Source: Myxococcales bacterium (GTDB lineage: Bacteria; Myxococcota_A; Polyangia; Polyangiales; Houyiibacteriaceae). Taken from it: a stretch of 5,332 nucleotides of DNA. The notes beneath the pieces are model-generated. The model ran no database searches, was not told the DNA's origin, and saw only the letters and a program-made list of their open reading frames with translations. The translations under genes were made by a program, and so were the position numbers. The stretch lies in the NCBI GenBank assembly GCA_020354595.1, contig CP070650.1:965232-970563 (forward strand), read 5' to 3'. Shown one piece after another: positions 5,332 to 5,332 of the stretch. Position 1 is the stretch's first letter. Each line of letters begins with the position of its first letter.

Positions 5332-5332
5332 C

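Larger units (their letters stand above)
4956..5332. other. Gene-free 3' region after der
   Basis: I find no credible gene in these 377 bases. Short open frames here are GC-rich read-throughs of the inverted repeat, which is why the same Pro/Ala/Arg-rich peptides (MPAPLAPGFALRAR) appear on both strands. The first 51 bases (4956-5006) hold nothing recognised, with no T-rich hairpin typical of an intrinsic terminator. From 5007 to 5280 lies a palindromic element. The last 52 bases are G-rich and end in a small hairpin cut off by the window edge. Confidence 0.7.

Overview
The window looks like a chromosomal segment from a GC-rich member of the Myxococcota (myxobacteria or relatives, perhaps Polyangiales-like). 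This is inferred from three things: two exported lipoproteins of a style common in that phylum (one with a cysteine-rich head and a long Gly/Thr/Ser tail, one with an Asp/Gly-rich tail after the lipobox), a TPR plus PEGA plus two-membrane-segment protein, and two adjacent essential GTPase genes, era and der. No rRNA, tRNA, CRISPR array, transposase or phage gene is visible.

Layout. (1) Positions 1-1045, plus strand: a gene for a protein with two tandem SRPBCC (START/Bet v1-like) domains. An in-frame TAG at 77-79 interrupts the first domain, so the gene appears as a 5' fragment (1-79) and a 318-codon open frame (89-1045). (2) Positions 1042-2576, minus strand: a tight three-gene run read right to left. 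It encodes a 121-residue cysteine-rich lipoprotein with a (Gly-Gly-Thr)n tail, a 325-residue exported TPR/PEGA protein, and a 61-residue acidic lipoprotein. The gaps between them are 4 and 1 bases, so they are very probably one transcript for cell-envelope proteins of unknown role. The last gene meets the SRPBCC gene tail to tail, the two stop codons sharing a CTAG. (3) Positions 2577-2652: a 76-base divergent promoter region with a near-perfect 14-base direct repeat. (4) Positions 2653-4955, plus strand: era (312 aa) and der (455 aa), joined by an ATGA stop/start overlap, both concerned with ribosome assembly. (5) Positions 4956-5332: no gene. It is dominated by an 88-base inverted repeat (86 of 88 positions complementary) around a 98-base centre, a REPIN/MITE-like palindromic element.

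The era-der operon is ordinary core machinery and the most secure part of the annotation. The points most worth a second look are the nonsense codon in the SRPBCC gene, the large palindromic element after der, and the small exported-protein operon. I do not see convincing evidence of a new defence or metabolic system here.
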